Part shown: positions 42,695-53,024 of the stretch, one piece after another
Layout: every line of letters begins with the position of its first letter
Numbering within the stretch: the first letter of the stretch is position 1
Origin: Alicyclobacillus contaminans DSM 17975
Lineage (GTDB): Bacteria > Bacillota > Bacilli > Alicyclobacillales > Alicyclobacillaceae
NCBI RefSeq assembly: GCF_000429525.1
Contig: NZ_AUCA01000019.1
Location: 1 to 64,000, forward strand
Direction: 5' to 3'
Length of the DNA: 64,000 nt
Notes under the pieces: generated by a model
Databases searched by the model: none
Seen by the model: the letters and a program-made list of their open reading frames with translations, nothing else
Told to the model about the DNA's origin: nothing
Position numbers and translations under genes: made by a program

Positions 42695-43700
42695 CGCTCA
42701 GCGCCTCCTCCGCGTAGACGAACTTCGTCAACGTCGACGGATCCGCGTGCGGCGCCTGTTCCGCGTACGCCGTCGCTTCGTTCACTTCATCCAAAGCGGC
42801 CTGACGCAGGGCCGCGTCCTGCTCCTCCGTGAGTACGCCGACTTCCAGCAAATAATTCCGCAACCGCACGATGGGATCTCCCTTTCTGGCCTCTTCCACT
42901 TCTTCCCGCGACCGGTAGGAGCGGTCGTCATCGTCGCTGGAGTGCGGAACGAGCCGGTACGTCTTCGCTTCCACCAACGTCGGGCCGCCGCCATTGCGCG
43001 CCTTTTCTACCGCGGCCTTCATGACGCGGTACACCTCGAGAGCATCCATGCCGTCCACCACGACGCCCTCAAACCCGTAACCCGCCGCCCGATCCGCCAC
43101 ATTCTTGCAGGCCAGCTGCTTGCTCTCCGGAACAGAGATGGCGTACTTGTTGTTTTCGCAGAAGAATATCACCGGCAGCTTGTGAATCCCGGCAAAATTG
43201 GCCGCTTCATGGAAATCCCCCTGGTTGCTCGTTCCTTCTCCGAAGGAAACGTACGCGACAAAATCGTCTCCGCGCATCTTCGCCGCGAGCGCGGCGCCCA
43301 CGGCATGCGGAATCTGCGTCCCCACCGGACTCGATCCGGTGATGATCCGCCGCGCCCGGTCACCAAAGTGTCCGGGCATCTGCCGTCCCCCACTGTTCGG
43401 ATCTTCCGGCTTGCCGAAGGCGGCCAAGAGCTCCGTCTTCGCGGTGTGTCCGTAAATCAGGACCAGGCACAGGTCGCGATAATACGGCGCGATGTAGTCC
43501 TTGCTCGGATCCAGCGCAAACCCTGCGCCGGCCTGAGCACCTTCCTGACCCTGACAGGAAATCACAAACGGAATTTTTCCCGCCCGGTTCAACAGCCACA
43601 TGCGCTCATCCACCGTTCGCGCCAACACCATATAGCGGTACATTTCCAGTACCTGCTCGTCTGTTAATCCCAACGCCCGATGGCGTACGACTTCCGTCAC
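42684..43700 (-). CDS. bkdAA: Branched-chain 2-oxoacid dehydrogenase E1 alpha subunit
   Basis: A 338-residue alpha subunit that binds thiamine diphosphate. The cofactor motif is FGEGTSNQGDFHEAANFAGIHKLPVIFFCENNKYAIS (GDG-N class), and the phosphorylation-loop-like HSSDDDDRSYRSREE region is present. The GTG start is preceded by AAGGGGGG. It lies 33 nt downstream of lpdV. Confidence 0.93.
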   Translation of the reverse strand: MTEVVRHRALGLTDEQVLEMYRYMVLARTVDERMWLLNRAGKIPFVISCQGQEGAQAGAGFALDPSKDYIAPYYRDLCLVLIYGHTAKTELLAAFGKPEDPNSGGRQMPGHFGDRARRIITGSSPVGTQIPHAVGAALAAKMRGDDFVAYVSFGEGTSNQGDFHEAANFAGIHKLPVIFFCENNKYAISVPESKQLACKNVADRAAGYGFEGVVVDGMDALEVYRVMKAAVEKARNGGGPTLVEAKTYRLVPHSSDDDDRSYRSREEVEEARKGDPIVRLRNYLLEVGVLTEEQDAALRQAALDEVNEATAYAEQAPHADPSTLTKFVYAEEALSDGR

Positions 43701-43733
43701 AGGCTCTCGCCCCCCTTGAACATCCCCGTGCGC

Positions 43734-45155
43734 TTATGAGTGAATCGCCAATCCATCCACGCTCAACGCCGCTTCTCCGAGCACCTCGGACAGGGTCGGA
43801 TGCGGGTGAATGGTGTGCGCCATTTCCCATGGCGTCGCGTTCAACACGCGCGCCAGCGCAGCTTCCGAGATCAAGTCGGTGACATGCGGCCCGACCATAT
43901 GCACGCCGAGCACGTCGTCGGTGTCCCCGTCGGCCACAATCTTCACCCATCCGTCCGCATCGCCATAGACCAGCGCCTTGCCGATGGCCCGGAACGAGAA
44001 AGTGCCCGTTTTCACGGTAAAACCGCGCTCCCGCGCTTCGGCTTCCGTCAGGCCCACGCTGGCCACTTCCGGACGGCTGTAGGTACACTTCGCAACCATG
44101 CTGTAATCCAACGGGCGCGGCGTCCTGCCAGCCATCACTTCCACGGCGTGAATCCCTTCGTGCGCAGCGACATGAGCCAACTGAAGACCGCCAATCACGT
44201 CGCCAATGGCAAAAATGTTTGGTTCGGCTGTCCGGTAATGTTCGTCCACGACAATCGCGCCGCGCTCGACGCGAATTTCGGTGGCCTCCAGTCCAATGTT
44301 CTCCACCATCGGCGCGCGTCCAACCGCCACGAGCATGCAATCCGCAGCCAGCCGTTCCGGACCTGACGGCGCATCCACATCAACCTGAATACCGCCCGCC
44401 TTCTCCAGCGTTTCGGCCAGCACACGCGTCTCCGTCAACACGCGAACGCCGCGCTTCTGCAGCAGGCGCTCAACTTCCGTGGACACATCGGCATCTTCCA
44501 GGGGTAAAATCCGCGGCAATGCCTCCACCAACGTCACCTGAACCCCAAAATCGGACAACATGGACGCCCATTCCACACCGATGGCCCCCGCGCCGACAAT
44601 CACCATCGATGCGGGGAGTTCCTGCAGCTGCAACGCATCATCGCTCGACAGCACGTGCCTGCCGTCAAACGGAAGCCCCGGCAACGCGCGAGGCTGCGAT
44701 CCGGTCGCAATCAACGTGAACCGCGGCGTCAGAATCTGCGTATCTCCGTTCTCCAGTTCCACCGACACCGCACCGGCCTGCGGCGAGAAAATGGACGGTC
44801 CCATCACCCGGCCAATTCCACGAACCACCGTGATGTCGTTCTTCTTCATCAGGTACTGGACGCCGCGGTGCAGTTGCTCCACCACCCGCGCCTTGCGCTC
44901 CATCGCCTTCGCCAAGTTGAACGTCGGCTGCGAAGTCTCCACACCATACCGGTCGGCATCCTTCACCGCTGCGAAGACTTCGGCGGAGCGCAGGAGCGCC
45001 TTGCTCGGAATACAGCCGCGATGTAAACACGTCCCCCCCAACTGGTCTCGCTCGACGACGGCCGTTTTCAGGCCCAGCTGCGCCGCCCGGATGGCCGCGA
45101 CGTAACCGCCTGTACCGCCGCCGATTATCACCACGTCATAATTCGCTTCCGCCAT
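43734..45155 (-). CDS. lpdV: Dihydrolipoyl dehydrogenase E3 of the branched-chain complex
   Basis: A 473-residue flavoprotein that reoxidises dihydrolipoyl groups with NAD. The FAD-binding GGGTGGYVAAIRAAQLG, the redox disulfide GGTCLHRGCIPSKAL, the NAD-binding GAGAIGVEWASML and the C-terminal His-Glu pair in HTIHPHPTLSE are all visible. The ATG (MAEANYD) follows GAAGGAGG at 11 nt. In B. subtilis ptb, buk or both lie near this gene; here it follows bcd directly. Confidence 0.94.
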   Translation of the reverse strand: MAEANYDVVIIGGGTGGYVAAIRAAQLGLKTAVVERDQLGGTCLHRGCIPSKALLRSAEVFAAVKDADRYGVETSQPTFNLAKAMERKARVVEQLHRGVQYLMKKNDITVVRGIGRVMGPSIFSPQAGAVSVELENGDTQILTPRFTLIATGSQPRALPGLPFDGRHVLSSDDALQLQELPASMVIVGAGAIGVEWASMLSDFGVQVTLVEALPRILPLEDADVSTEVERLLQKRGVRVLTETRVLAETLEKAGGIQVDVDAPSGPERLAADCMLVAVGRAPMVENIGLEATEIRVERGAIVVDEHYRTAEPNIFAIGDVIGGLQLAHVAAHEGIHAVEVMAGRTPRPLDYSMVAKCTYSRPEVASVGLTEAEARERGFTVKTGTFSFRAIGKALVYGDADGWVKIVADGDTDDVLGVHMVGPHVTDLISEAALARVLNATPWEMAHTIHPHPTLSEVLGEAALSVDGLAIHS

Positions 45156-45185
45156 GAAAAAACCTGCCTCCTTCAACCACTCGTC

Positions 45186-46277
45186 TCAGCGATGCAGCGC
45201 GGACTTCTCGTTGCGCACGAACGTGCCGCGCACGCGACGCATCTGCTCAATGCGCGCCTCCGCCATGTGGTCCGCTGCCCGGTAGGTCGGAATCCCTTCC
45301 CGCTCGGCAATGTTGTAGATTTCCAGCATGATATCGTAAATTCCCTCGACCTTCTTGCGCGCGCGGTCCGCGTTGTACCCCTCCAACTCATCCGCCACGT
45401 TGATGAGGCCACCGGCGTTGATGACGTAATCCGGCGCGTAGAGAATCCCGCGCTCATGCAGTCTGTCGCCATGGCGTTCCTCGGCCAGTTGGTTGTTAGC
45501 AGATCCTGCCACCGCTTTGCAGCGCAGACGTTCCACCGTATCGTCGTTGATGACCGCGCCGAGCGCACACGGCGCAAAAATATCGCATTCCACGTCGAAA
45601 ATCTCAGCGGGCGCCACGACCCGCGCGCCCAGCTCAGACGCAGCCCGCCGCAACTGATCCTCATTGATGTCGGTCACAATGAGATTGGCCCCAGCGGCCC
45701 GCAGCTGCTCCGCCAGCGAATAGCCCACGCTGCCGAGCCCCTGCACCGCGACCGTACGGCCCGCCAAATCCGGGGAGCCCAAGGCAACGTTGGCCGTCGC
45801 CTGAATGCCGCGAAACACGCCGTATGCGGTCATCGGGCTTGGATTTCCGCTCGATCCGTACGCCTGCGACACGCCGGTGACATAATCGGTCTCCATATGA
45901 ATCATATCCATATCCTGGACGTTGGTACCCACATCTTCCGCGGTGATGTACCGGCCGTTGAGACTCTGAATGTAGCGGCCGAGCGCCCGGAACATCGCTT
46001 CCGACTTGTCGGTGCGCGGATTGCCAATCACCACGGTCTTCCCTCCGCCCAGGTTCAGTCCGGCGGCGGCAGCTTTATACGTCATGCCACGGGCCAAACG
46101 CAGCGCGTCGAGGATGGCCTCGTCCTCGCTTTGATAGGTCCACATGCGACATCCGCCCAGCGCCGGCCCCAGCGTTGTGTCGTGAATTGCAATGATGGCC
46201 TTCAAACCAGAGGCCTCGTCGTGACAAAATACCACTTGCTCGTAGTCATACTTTTCAAGATAACTGAACAGTTGCAT
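45186..46277 (-). CDS. bcd: Leucine dehydrogenase (branched-chain amino-acid dehydrogenase)
   Basis: A 363-residue NAD-dependent oxidative deaminase giving 2-oxo acids from Leu, Val and Ile. Catalytic Lys is in [16 protein letters not shown], the Rossmann motif is [15 protein letters not shown], and [12 protein letters not shown] and SANNQLAE are typical of leucine dehydrogenases. It is first in the bkd operon and feeds the dehydrogenase that follows 30 nt on. A sigma-54 promoter lies 94-110 nt upstream of the ATG. Confidence 0.94.
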   Translation of the reverse strand: MQLFSYLEKYDYEQVVFCHDEASGLKAIIAIHDTTLGPALGGCRMWTYQSEDEAILDALRLARGMTYKAAAAGLNLGGGKTVVIGNPRTDKSEAMFRALGRYIQSLNGRYITAEDVGTNVQDMDMIHMETDYVTGVSQAYGSSGNPSPMTAYGVFRGIQATANVALGSPDLAGRTVAVQGLGSVGYSLAEQLRAAGANLIVTDINEDQLRRAASELGARVVAPAEIFDVECDIFAPCALGAVINDDTVERLRCKAVAGSANNQLAEERHGDRLHERGILYAPDYVINAGGLINVADELEGYNADRARKKVEGIYDIMLEIYNIAEREGIPTYRAADHMAEARIEQMRRVRGTFVRNEKSALHR

Positions 46278-46370
46278 GGAAAACCCTTCCTCCCGGTTCG
46301 TTCACACCTTAGAATAACAGAAAGATGTTCAATTCCAAACTGGCTGCGAGGCTGCCGATTGACGGAATCA

Positions 46371-46387
46371 TGCAAGCGCCGTGCCAA
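46371..46387 (-). promoter_or_regulatory. Sigma-54 (-24/-12) promoter of the bcd-bkd operon
   Basis: On the minus strand TTGGCACGGCGCTTGCA matches the sigma-54 consensus TGGCACG-N4-TTGCA exactly. It lies about 95 nt before the bcd start and is served by the adjacent activator BkdR. Confidence 0.9.
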
Positions 46388-46458
46388 CATGGCGGCCGCA
46401 CCTGCGCACAGCTGTCGCTCTCCCCGTCGGCGCATAACTGCAAAATCCAGCACACGAC

Positions 46459-46485
46459 GTGCGCAATATCTTGCACATTGTGCAA
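46459..46485. promoter_or_regulatory. Probable upstream activator site for BkdR
   Basis: TTGCACATTGTGCAA (46471-46485) is a perfect inverted repeat with 7-nt arms. A related half site GTGCGCAA lies just beside it at 46459-46466. The centre is about 90 bp upstream of the -24 element, a usual distance for sigma-54 enhancers. Binding by BkdR is inferred from position. Confidence 0.65.
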
Positions 46486-46516
46486 CTTTTTTCAGGCAAG
46501 CGTTTTCATCGCTTGT

Positions 46517-48580
46517 TCATCCATCCTTGTTCCGCTGCAATTTGTAATACAGTGTCCGAATGGAGATGCCCAGCCGCCGAGCCGCGGCAGCCTTGTTCCC
46601 ACCGACTTCGTCGATGACGCGTTCAATCAACTCGCGCTCCCAGCGGGCGAGCATCTGGTCGAGCGTCCCCTGTATGGACGCGACCGCTGGCGTCACAGCC
46701 GATTCTGCGCTCCCGCCGCCAATCGGCAAGAGCGGCAAATGATGCGCCTCCAAACGCGTTTCGTGATAGCCCATGCGAATCATCGCTTGCCCAATGATGT
46801 TTTCGAGCTCCCGAACGTTTCCGGGCCAGTGGTACTCTTTCAACACCTCAATCGCCGCTGCGGAGATGTGCTGCACGTTGCGACCGAACGCCTGGTTCTG
46901 CCGAGCGATGATGCGAAGCGCCAACGATTCCAGATCTTCCAGCCGATACCGAAGCGGTGGGATCACTATGGGCACCACATTGATTCGATAGTACAGATCC
47001 TCCCGAAATCTCCCCGCCGCCACGGCCTGCTCGAGATGCACATGCGTCGCAGCAATCACGCGTACATCCACCGGAATCGGAACGGTTCCACCCACTCGAA
47101 CGATTTCCCGCTCCTGCAGTGCCCGAAGCAGCTTTGCCTGAGTGGCTGTGCTCAGTTCGCCAATCTCATCCAGAAACAGCGTGCCGCCCGACGCTTCCTC
47201 AAACAGCCCGCGCTTTCCGCCGCGTTTTGCGCCAGTGAAAGCTCCTTCCTCGTACCCGAACAGTTCGCTCTCAAGCAAAGTGTCGCTGAGCGCCGCGCAA
47301 TTGACCCGCACGAACGGGCGATAACGGCGATTGCTCTCGTTGTGGATGGCGTGTGCAAACAATTCCTTGCCGGTTCCGGATTCACCGCGCAGGAGCACGG
47401 TGGCGGGCGTTTTGGCAGCGGTGCGCGCCTGTTCCACCGCAAGCTTCAACGCAGAGCTCGTTCCGGCGATGTCGGCGAACGTGTATTTGGCCTGCAGCGT
47501 GCGGATCAAGTGGTTCGCCTTGTCCAATTCCTCCGTCAGCCGCTTGATCTCTGACACGTCGTGAATGACGCCCACGCTGCCCCGGAGCGATCCGTCCACG
47601 ATGATGGGGGCCACATTCACAATGACCTCCCGCCGGTGGGGACCCACTTTCATCGGCACGCCTTTCACTGGTTTTCCCGTGCGCAATACCTGAAGGTGCA
47701 TGCTCTCCCCTTCGGCAATGTCCACATCCGCCGGCTGGTTGAGCACCTGTTCCGGTGTGAGGCCGGTCAACCGGGTGTATGCCGGATTGATGAGCATGCC
47801 CCGGCCGTGTTCGTCCACAACGGAAATGGCGTCCTGCGTCGATTGGATGACGGCCTCCAACATGGTCTGGATTTCGCGGAGGTTGGTCACCTCCACCGCG
47901 AGCCGCTGCAGTTCTGTCACATCGCGAAGCGTCGCAATCGCACCCACCACCTGTTGATGTTCACCGTACACGCGGACACGGCTGACCAGCCATTCCGTCT
48001 CTCCAGTTTTGACGCGTCTGCCCCGCTCCACGGTGTCGTTCTGAAAGATGGACAACAATTCAGGGTACGGCACAATGTCCTGTACCGGCCGCCCGTACGC
48101 GTCCTCCACCGTGACGCCGAAAATCCGCTCGGCCGCGCGGTTGTACAGAGTCACCCGGCCGTCGCTGTCCATCCCGACCATGGCGTCCAAGGTGGCGTCG
48201 AGCACCCATTGCAGGTTCTGCTGTCTATCGCGCAGCTGCTGAATGAGCATCTCCTTGTCCTCCACCAGCACCATGAAAAACTTCAGGTCATTTCCCGCAA
48301 TCACCGGGATGCCGCCTGCCAGCCGCCGGAGTTCGTGATACACGGCTTCGTCTCCGGTGGCCTCCAGAATCACATCGATGGAGATGCCGCGATACGTCGG
48401 AACAGCGCGGCGAAAATCCGTTTCCACCGCCACGCCGAAGCGGCGCGCCAACACCATCCCCGGCGCGTTCGGCCGCACGTCCACGACGCATCGAACGTTC
48501 AACTTGGGATGTCCGTGCAGCGCCTGCAATACGCGCGTGCCGCCCTGCCCCGCGCCCACGATGACGACATGCAACACCAT
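46517..48580 (-). CDS. bkdR: Sigma-54-dependent activator of branched-chain amino-acid catabolism
   Basis: A 687-residue activator. The N-terminal 130 residues look like a Rossmann domain ([17 protein letters not shown]). Two PAS domains follow (about 140-260 and 265-385), then the AAA+ domain with [17 protein letters not shown] (Walker A), [15 protein letters not shown] (GAFTGA sigma-54 contact) and [12 protein letters not shown] (Walker B), and a Fis-type helix-turn-helix at the end ([20 protein letters not shown]). Length and layout match BkdR of B. subtilis. AGGAGG lies just before the ATG. It is upstream of and co-oriented with the operon it should control. Confidence 0.9.
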   Translation of the reverse strand: MVLHVVIVGAGQGGTRVLQALHGHPKLNVRCVVDVRPNAPGMVLARRFGVAVETDFRRAVPTYRGISIDVILEATGDEAVYHELRRLAGGIPVIAGNDLKFFMVLVEDKEMLIQQLRDRQQNLQWVLDATLDAMVGMDSDGRVTLYNRAAERIFGVTVEDAYGRPVQDIVPYPELLSIFQNDTVERGRRVKTGETEWLVSRVRVYGEHQQVVGAIATLRDVTELQRLAVEVTNLREIQTMLEAVIQSTQDAISVVDEHGRGMLINPAYTRLTGLTPEQVLNQPADVDIAEGESMHLQVLRTGKPVKGVPMKVGPHRREVIVNVAPIIVDGSLRGSVGVIHDVSEIKRLTEELDKANHLIRTLQAKYTFADIAGTSSALKLAVEQARTAAKTPATVLLRGESGTGKELFAHAIHNESNRRYRPFVRVNCAALSDTLLESELFGYEEGAFTGAKRGGKRGLFEEASGGTLFLDEIGELSTATQAKLLRALQEREIVRVGGTVPIPVDVRVIAATHVHLEQAVAAGRFREDLYYRINVVPIVIPPLRYRLEDLESLALRIIARQNQAFGRNVQHISAAAIEVLKEYHWPGNVRELENIIGQAMIRMGYHETRLEAHHLPLLPIGGGSAESAVTPAVASIQGTLDQMLARWERELIERVIDEVGGNKAAAARRLGISIRTLYYKLQRNKDG

Positions 48581-48728
48581 TTCCCCTCCTCTCCCTGCAT
48601 ATTGTATCATCAGCGGGCGATGGCCCACACCTGCGCGACGCGAGGATGTGTTATCATAAATGTCAGAGGATTGTGCGGATTTTCGGTCGTGAAGCGGTTC
48701 GCCAATTTCGTTCGGGAGGTGCCCGCCG

Positions 48729-49001
48729 GTGCGTCGCCTGTTGGCCTGGGGAATTTTGATGAGTGTGTTCTTACTGGCCGGGGAAGGGTTCAATCTATTT
48801 CGCGTGCACATCCTGTGGTGGCTGGCGCAGGGAGACGCGGGGGATGCGCTGTGGGCAGTGGCGGGGCTGCTGTTGGGAGGCTCCGCCACCGCATTTCTCG
48901 GGGGTTTCATTTACCACCGAGACAAGAAACGCGGCAAATTGAAAAAGCGCCGCCCAAAGCGGCAGACCACCGTCGCTGCCAGCCCGCCGTCCGCCGAGTA
49001 G
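48729..49001 (+). CDS. Small two-helix membrane protein
   Basis: A 90-residue protein with an N-terminal helix ([18 protein letters not shown]) and a second helix ([22 protein letters not shown]). A strongly basic tail follows ([18 protein letters not shown]). GGGAGGTG lies 7 nt before the GTG start. No family is recognised. It is divergent from bkdR and converges on moaC. Confidence 0.6.
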   Translation: MRRLLAWGILMSVFLLAGEGFNLFRVHILWWLAQGDAGDALWAVAGLLLGGSATAFLGGFIYHRDKKRGKLKKRRPKRQTTVAASPPSAE

Positions 49002-49024
49002 TCGGCGCCGCGTCCGCGCTTCGG

Positions 49025-49534
49025 TCACGTTGCCGAGGCATCGTACGTACCGCTGCGGCCGCCGGATTTGTGAAGCAGGCGGGTCGATTGAATCGCCATG
49101 GCCTTGTCGAACGCCTTGCACATGTCGTACACGGTCAGGGCGGCCACGCTGACTGCGGTCAACGCTTCCATTTCCACACCGGTTTGGTGCGTGGTCTTCA
49201 CCGTGGCACATATGCGCAGGCACGCGCCGTCCGGATCTTCAATGTCCAGCCATTCCGATTCCAAAGACACTTTGGACAACGGGATGGGGTGGCACAGCGG
49301 AATCAATTCAGCCGTTCGCTTCGCCGCCATGATGCCTGCCAGTTCCGCCACGCCGAGCACATCTCCCTTGGCGACGGCGCGCGCTTCGACCGCCCGGCGC
49401 GTCTCCCGATGCATGCGAACCAGGACCTCGGCCACTGCGGTTCGTGCGCTGAACGGTTTATCGGAAACGTCCACCATGTGCGGCCTGCCGTCCGGATCGA
49501 AATGCGTGAATCGGTTCACGTTGTCACTCGTCAT
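49025..49534 (-). CDS. moaC: Cyclic pyranopterin monophosphate synthase MoaC
   Basis: A 169-residue enzyme of molybdenum-cofactor synthesis, acting after MoaA. Motifs: [49 protein letters not shown], and [24 protein letters not shown]. The ATG (MTSDNVNRF) follows GAGGAG at about 10 nt. No other moa or mob gene is nearby. The C-terminal tail ([11 protein letters not shown]) is a little longer than usual. Confidence 0.95.
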   Translation of the reverse strand: MTSDNVNRFTHFDPDGRPHMVDVSDKPFSARTAVAEVLVRMHRETRRAVEARAVAKGDVLGVAELAGIMAAKRTAELIPLCHPIPLSKVSLESEWLDIEDPDGACLRICATVKTTHQTGVEMEALTAVSVAALTVYDMCKAFDKAMAIQSTRLLHKSGGRSGTYDASAT

Positions 49535-49580
49535 CTCCGCGAATCTCCTCTCCCTGCGCCGGCGTTGCCGGACTCTGAAT

Positions 49581-50573
49581 TCAGTGCGCCGAATACCAGT
49601 GTACCACACCCGTCTCGTCCACTTGGGTCCGCACATCGCCATCCGCTTCCAGCCAATCCAAATACCCGAGGGACTCGGACAGGATCAGCGACACCTGGTG
49701 AAGGTGCCTCGGGAAGTACGTGGTCGCAAGCTCGAATGCCGTGGCGCCCGGACGCAATCGGACCAATTCAAAAAAAGAGGCTCGGCGCTCCTCCTGCTCG
49801 CGCAATCGCTGCCCTATGAGCTCGCTCGCTCCCTGAAACGGTGCGCCATGGCCCGGATAGACCGTGGTCAGCGACATGTTTGCGAGCTCTCGCAGGTTCT
49901 CCCGGTAATCCAGCAGGCTGCGCGTTCGATCCGCAGTTCGTCCCGAACTCGCGTTCAATTTCGGCTCCACAAACGCATTGGAGGACACATGCGGCAACAG
50001 CTGATCCCCGACGAGCAACTCACCGGTCACCCGATTCCACAACGCCAGCGCAGCCTGGGCGTGGCCGGGAACATGCAGTACCTCGTAGTCTGGGAACCAG
50101 GGCAGGGTCTCTCCCGGGTGCAATTCGACGTTCACTACCGACCGGTCGTTCCATTTTTGAAGTAAAAAAAACTCCTGCTTGGCGCGCTCGCGAATGGCGT
50201 CGGGAAGGCCCATGGTCCGGTACAGCGCATCGAAAAACTCGAGCCGATACTGTTCCCAGGGTCCACCCGGCTGCAGCCATGTCTGCACGCCAGGAAGCGC
50301 GTAGATGGGCACATCCTTCTCCTGAAACAAACTGGCCGCCCCCACATGATCCACGTGTCCGTGCGTGAGAACCACCGCGGTCACATCTTCCGGTCGCACA
50401 CCGAGCTGTGCCAGTCCAGCTACGAGCGCGTCGCGGGTGGGTTGATGGTTGAGCCCGCAGTCCACCAATACCACGGCGTCAGCGGACTTCACGACGAACG
50501 CGTTGACGGAACCCACGGGGAGCGGCGTTTGCAGTTCCAGGCGAAACACATCCGGCTGCACGGCCGTCAACAT
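49581..50573 (-). CDS. MBL-fold metallo-hydrolase
   Basis: A 330-residue metallo-beta-lactamase-fold hydrolase. The metal motif is [10 protein letters not shown], with further ligands in [18 protein letters not shown] and YPGHGAP. A C-terminal region of about 80 residues (from [12 protein letters not shown] on) is a winged-helix-like extension seen in glyoxalase II/SdsA-like proteins. The start is one base after the corA stop, so co-transcription is likely. Substrate unknown. Confidence 0.87.
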   Translation of the reverse strand: MLTAVQPDVFRLELQTPLPVGSVNAFVVKSADAVVLVDCGLNHQPTRDALVAGLAQLGVRPEDVTAVVLTHGHVDHVGAASLFQEKDVPIYALPGVQTWLQPGGPWEQYRLEFFDALYRTMGLPDAIRERAKQEFFLLQKWNDRSVVNVELHPGETLPWFPDYEVLHVPGHAQAALALWNRVTGELLVGDQLLPHVSSNAFVEPKLNASSGRTADRTRSLLDYRENLRELANMSLTTVYPGHGAPFQGASELIGQRLREQEERRASFFELVRLRPGATAFELATTYFPRHLHQVSLILSESLGYLDWLEADGDVRTQVDETGVVHWYSAH

Positions 50574-50574
50574 A

Positions 50575-51510
50575 CTACCACCATCCTCGTTTCTTGAAGT
50601 ATACACCCAATCCGATGGCCACTGCGATGAGGAGGCACCACAGATACAGGTAGCCGTACTTCCACGAAAGCTCCGGAATGTCATGAAAATTGGTGCCGTA
50701 CAAACCGACGATGAACGACAGCGGCAAAAAGATGCTGCTGAAGATGGTCAACGTTTTCATCACTTCGTTCATGCGGTTGCCGCGCTGTGCCGTCTGCAGA
50801 TCCAAGAGACCGCTCAACGCGTCGCGCACCCCGTCGAATCCGTCGACGATTCTTGAAATGTGATCATAGACGTCCAGGTAGTATACGCGCTGTGTGTCAT
50901 TCGTGTACGGGAAGGCGTCGTGGGCCAGTTGACCCAGCACGTTTCGACCGTCCATGGCCACGCGCCGCACGCGGTGCAGGCGTCGTTTCTCGCGGAAGAT
51001 GACTGGCGCCAAATCGGTTGTCGTGTTCCGAAACACCTGTTGTTCCAAGTTATCCAAGCGACTCTCCAATGCATCCAATACGGAAAAATACCCATCCACA
51101 CAGACATCGAGGATGCGGTGCACCAACACCCCCGCGTGCGCCATCATGTCCGGCATCCGGATGGCCTGCCTGTGCAGGTCCTCCAACCAGGACAAGGGCT
51201 GATACGTCACTGTGATCACGTAATTCGGTCCCATGACGATGGAAAACTCCACCGTGTTCAAGCGTTTGTCGACGGAATGAAATGTGATGAACGCGTGAGC
51301 GTCGGGCTGTGAATGATACACGTCCAACTTCGCCCGTTGTCCCTGATGGACAATATCCTCCAACGCCAATGGATGGCAGTGGAACATATCCAGCAGAAGA
51401 TGGTGGAGATCTGCGTCGGTCGGTTTGCACAGATGCAGCCAACCCACCTGTTCGACATCCGGTTTTCTCGGTTCTACCTCAGTGACTTGACCATTCGCCC
51501 ACAGGAGCAC
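50575..51510 (-). CDS. corA: CorA-type divalent cation channel with variant GTN motif
   Basis: A 311-residue CorA-family protein for Mg2+/Co2+ transport. A long N-terminal cytoplasmic domain is followed by two C-terminal helices (IFSSIFLPLSFIVGLYG and GYLYLWCLLIAVAIGLGVYF). The pore signature, usually YGMNF, reads YGTNF (about residues 271-275). PEL after it is typical. The GTG start follows GAGG at 8 nt. The MBL hydrolase gene is directly downstream. Confidence 0.88.
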   Translation of the reverse strand: MLLWANGQVTEVEPRKPDVEQVGWLHLCKPTDADLHHLLLDMFHCHPLALEDIVHQGQRAKLDVYHSQPDAHAFITFHSVDKRLNTVEFSIVMGPNYVITVTYQPLSWLEDLHRQAIRMPDMMAHAGVLVHRILDVCVDGYFSVLDALESRLDNLEQQVFRNTTTDLAPVIFREKRRLHRVRRVAMDGRNVLGQLAHDAFPYTNDTQRVYYLDVYDHISRIVDGFDGVRDALSGLLDLQTAQRGNRMNEVMKTLTIFSSIFLPLSFIVGLYGTNFHDIPELSWKYGYLYLWCLLIAVAIGLGVYFKKRGWW

Positions 51511-51662
51511 TGCGTTCGCCTCACTTCCGCTTTCATCATACCGAAGAAAAACGATTCCGCCAATTCTTCTATTCTACAAGGCCGGTTCATAGGTTATGGG
51601 TAGGTGGTAGGGCAGTCCTACGGAACAAGCGCCATAGATGACGCTGAGAAAGGAGTCGCACC

Positions 51663-52997
51663 ATGTACCTGCGCACCTCTTCCGTTGTCGTTCGTTGGTT
51701 CGTGGCCATCTTCTGCGCACTGGTCCTTGCAGCGGGGTGCGTTGGCAGTCTGCTGCTGCTGTACGGCGGCGGGTCTTGGCAATCCGCCGCGCAATTGGAG
51801 GCCTCCAATCTGGCTGCCGTGGAAGTCAGTGAGCTGGTGGGAACGCCCGACTATCAGTCTGCCGCAGAGCCGGAAGACCACTCTCTGCTTCGCACCATCT
51901 CGTCGGTGTTCAAACTTCCGCTGGCGAACCCTGCGAGCATGCTCTCCACGCAGTTACCGGTGCTGGACGACCGTGCAGATGCGCAGTCATCAGGCAGCCA
52001 GGCCAGCCTGTTCAATTCGCTCTCCACCTGGGAACAATCGAGCAACAAGCTCGCCATCGGTTGGGCTCCGTACGACACCGCCAGCCGAACCATCCACCTG
52101 ATTCAAGAAAATCCAGGCATCAGCGTGATCAGCCCAAAATGGATGAGCGTGCAAAACGCAAACGGTCAAATTGACGACCACGTTGAATCGGATGTCGTCC
52201 GCTACGCCCACCAGCACCACGTCCAAGTATGGGCGATGTGCGACAACCAGTTCAACGCGTCGCTGACGCACAGCGTGCTGTCGCAGCCAGCGAACCGTCA
52301 GCGATTGGTTCAGAATATCGTCCACGCAGCCGTCGCGGGGAAATTGGATGGCGTGAACATCGATTTCGAGAACGTTCATGCGGAGGACAGGACTGCCTTT
52401 ACCCAATTCATCCAGTCCCTGGCTTCCGGGCTCCATACCGCCCACATCACCCTGTCAGCGGACATTACGCCGGATATCGTTTTTCTCAAGGACGACGCCG
52501 CGTTTTTCCACGCCGGCCTCGCCGAATCCTGCGATTACGTGGTGCTGATGGCGTATGACGAACACTGGGGCGGCGACTCGGAGCCAGGACCCGTTGCCGA
52601 TGTCCCCTGGGTCGAATCCTCTGTGAATGATCTGTTGTCCACCGGCGTCCCTGCGGACAAATTGATTCTCGGACTTCCCTTCTACACGCGGTTCTGGTAC
52701 GTGCACCGTGACGGGAGCGTGACCAGCGAAGCTGTCGCGGCACCCAACATCCGTGATATTTTGGCGCAGCACCACGCTGAGAGCCAGTGGAACGACACCC
52801 TTGGGGTAGCCTATGCCAAATACGCGAAGCCGGACGGTTATATGGAGGTGTGGTACGAGACCGACAAGACCATGCAGCGCAAATTGCAGCTCGTCAATGA
52901 GCTTGGGCTGCCCGGCGTTGCCATTTGGTCGCTCAGCCTCTCGAGCACGGAAACGTGGAATTCCATGCTCCAAGCGTTGCGTCAAAGTGTTTCGTAA
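51663..52997 (+). CDS. Membrane-anchored glycoside hydrolase family 18 protein
   Basis: A 444-residue protein with an N-terminal signal-anchor helix (VRWFVAIFCALVLAAGCVGSLLLLY) and a linker. A GH18 TIM barrel runs from about residue 130. The catalytic motif DGVNIDFENV carries Glu 236. VVLMAYDEHWGG and GLPFYTRFW are typical of the YaaH/YkvQ-type N-acetylglucosaminidases of spores and cell walls, so peptidoglycan or spore cortex is a better guess for substrate than chitin. AAAGGAG precedes the ATG. Confidence 0.85.
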   Translation: MYLRTSSVVVRWFVAIFCALVLAAGCVGSLLLLYGGGSWQSAAQLEASNLAAVEVSELVGTPDYQSAAEPEDHSLLRTISSVFKLPLANPASMLSTQLPVLDDRADAQSSGSQASLFNSLSTWEQSSNKLAIGWAPYDTASRTIHLIQENPGISVISPKWMSVQNANGQIDDHVESDVVRYAHQHHVQVWAMCDNQFNASLTHSVLSQPANRQRLVQNIVHAAVAGKLDGVNIDFENVHAEDRTAFTQFIQSLASGLHTAHITLSADITPDIVFLKDDAAFFHAGLAESCDYVVLMAYDEHWGGDSEPGPVADVPWVESSVNDLLSTGVPADKLILGLPFYTRFWYVHRDGSVTSEAVAAPNIRDILAQHHAESQWNDTLGVAYAKYAKPDGYMEVWYETDKTMQRKLQLVNELGLPGVAIWSLSLSSTETWNSMLQALRQSVS

Positions 52998-53024
52998 AGT
53001 GGAGGTTGTAGGGAGGAGACTGCT

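Noticed and set aside
40907-42832. A 641-residue plus-strand open frame
   Set aside because: Antisense to E2 and E1 beta, no recognisable domain, no start signal.
46494-46515. Hairpin CAAGCG/CGCTTG after the bkdR stop, considered as a terminator
   Set aside because: On the minus strand it is followed by A residues, not U, so it is unlikely to end transcription.
47561-49819. A 752-residue open frame on the plus strand
   Set aside because: It runs antisense through bkdR and moaC, has Arg/His-rich composition without motifs, and arises from high GC content. The minus-strand genes have clear domains.
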